Positions 62,715 through 64,000 of a DNA stretch of 64,000 bases are shown one piece after another. The position numbers and the translations under genes were made by a program. The notes under the pieces are model-generated. The model was not told the origin of the DNA. It did not search any database and saw only the letters and a program-made list of their open reading frames with translations. Position 1 is the first letter of the stretch. Every line of letters starts with the position of its first letter. This DNA is from Bacteroidota bacterium. Lineage in GTDB: Bacteria > Bacteroidota > Bacteroidia > Sphingobacteriales > Sphingobacteriaceae. Where the stretch lies: the NCBI GenBank assembly GCA_013286235.1, contig JABDGE010000001.1, positions 23,683-87,682 of the forward strand. Reading direction: 5' to 3'.

Positions 62715-64000
62715 TTATTTACCTGCTGAAAAACGTTGGGCAGCCACCTGAGGTGTACCTGAAACTTTCCAATATGCTCCTAACTCTGGATGTCTTGGGG
62801 TACCGGGATGATATTGAATTCTCCGGCCGGTAAGATTTCCCGCTGCGTTTTTTTCTCTTAACACCCATCCTTCTGCTTTAGTACTCTTACTCATGGTTGT
62901 TACTTCCCAATCGCCCCCACTCTTTGCAAGTGCTTGTTGTACCTCTTCTAAAGTTTTTCCTTCAAGTATATTGGGATTAGCCATAATAGCTTCAACAGTT
63001 AATGTTGTTTCCACTTCTGCATCTTTCAGAAATGCTGCAGCTAATCCTTTATATCCCGCTGTCAAACCGCCCGCTACGAAATCTATAGGGTCAATTATTG
63101 GACTTTCAATTGCTTCTCCGCCTGGTGCAAATGCATTTTTTCCGCGCGGCCTACCATTAAATGGATCACTGGCCGACATAATCAAATTCACTTGATCGGC
63201 AGATAAATCGTCATGTGTATTATTTTGAACCGAGTAAACCCCTCCATCAAATTGGATTATGCCCGCTTGTAGGAATTGTGACTCTACCGCATAAGTGTTA
63301 GCCATTGACCCTGTTAAGTCGCCATATCCTATTTGACTATTTATACCGTTAGCATCTGATTGATAAAAGCGGTCATCACCTTCTTGCTGAACAATATAAC
63401 TGAGATTGCCTTTTGCGTCATAATAATAATCATCTCTTCCATCTATATCAACATTAGAAATTGGATTATTTTTTACATAAGCATATAACGTATAATCTTC
63501 GCCATCTTCCTCTTCAGGATCGACTGTTCCGAAGCGTCCAATCACCGGGTCATAGAACCGTGCGCCATAATCGTATAGCCCCAACGACGTCTGCCACTCT
63601 TTTTTATTGTAAAGGTAATAGTTTTGAGGGCTACCGACAGGTGGCGTTGAAATATCCATACCAAAGGGCATGTAATCGTCCTGCTGCTGTACCCTTGCAA
63701 CGCCGGTTTCGGTATCGAAGGTTATGCGCGTATCGCCCAGGTGGTCGGCGAGATTGTACTCGTAATTATACGTGGAACCGGTCGGCAATATCCTGCCTTC
63801 CTCTGTTTGTATAAAGGTGATGGTTTCCGCGCCCGCGCTGCCATCGTACTCAATGCCATCAATATAATCCGTATAGGTTGTGGCGCTACCCACAGTAACC
63901 GCTCTTCGCAGCTTTTCGCCATCCGCACTATATGTGTATGTAACTCCCTTTGCTGAAATAGCCTGGGGAAGGTTCAGGATATTGTAAGTAATGCCGGTTG
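62715..64000 (-). CDS. RHS repeat-associated core protein with C-terminal toxin tip, N-terminus beyond window
   Basis: RHS core (DHLGDTRITFD...LYAYVKNNPISNVDIDGRDD), tip ending GWVLREKNAAGNLTGRRIQYHPGTPRHPELGAYWKVSGTPQVAAQRFSAGK; frame open to right edge. Confidence 0.85.
   Translation of the reverse strand, partial: TGITYNILNLPQAISAKGVTYTYSADGEKLRRAVTVGSATTYTDYIDGIEYDGSAGAETITFIQTEEGRILPTGSTYNYEYNLADHLGDTRITFDTETGVARVQQQDDYMPFGMDISTPPVGSPQNYYLYNKKEWQTSLGLYDYGARFYDPVIGRFGTVDPEEEDGEDYTLYAYVKNNPISNVDIDGRDDYYYDAKGNLSYIVQQEGDDRFYQSDANGINSQIGYGDLTGSMANTYAVESQFLQAGIIQFDGGVYSVQNNTHDDLSADQVNLIMSASDPFNGRPRGKNAFAPGGEAIESPIIDPIDFVAGGLTAGYKGLAAAFLKDAEVETTLTVEAIMANPNILEGKTLEEVQQALAKSGGDWEVTTMSKSTKAEGWVLREKNAAGNLTGRRIQYHPGTPRHPELGAYWKVSGTPQVAAQRFSAGK
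63543..64000. repeat. RHS core DNA repeat, copy B
   Basis: Matches 60061-60518 and continues to the window edge. Confidence 0.93.

Overview
The window looks like a Bacteroidota (Sphingobacteriaceae/Mucilaginibacter-like) chromosome segment; this is inferred from gene families, a TTG/TAnnTTTG-type promoter and a type-B T9SS C-terminal domain, with no rRNA to confirm it. From left to right: a MacB/FtsX-type ABC export locus (adaptor, one ATPase and four tandem permeases, the last running off the left edge) next to an NtrC-type regulator and histidine kinase; a SAM-riboswitch-led metY-metX-hom operon; recR, a glycosyltransferase, an SDR and a Kir-like K+ channel; a trpD-F-B-A operon; a hybrid histidine kinase, a YrdC/Sua5 protein, YceI and a Rieske oxygenase; GH3, GH9 and an SSS symporter; slyD, a thioredoxin-domain protein, a YoeB-type toxin/antitoxin pair and an M1 peptidase; a complete mannose-family PTS (IIA, IIB, fused IIC-IID, EI, HPr) with nagB; a large gliding-motility/T9SS-type surface protein; and a decaying array of RHS toxin/immunity cassettes running off the right edge. 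The most interesting signals fall below the 60-aa ORF threshold. (1) A 38-aa peptide ending CMCMCCCC* sits between the SAM riboswitch and metY. (2) A 13-aa peptide MKTLNNNWWWLNE sits ahead of a strong terminator upstream of trpD (classical trp attenuation architecture). (3) Intergenic short-word repeat arrays repeatedly begin at gene stop codons. (4) A small element with ~55-bp inverted ends occurs within and beside the RHS cassettes.
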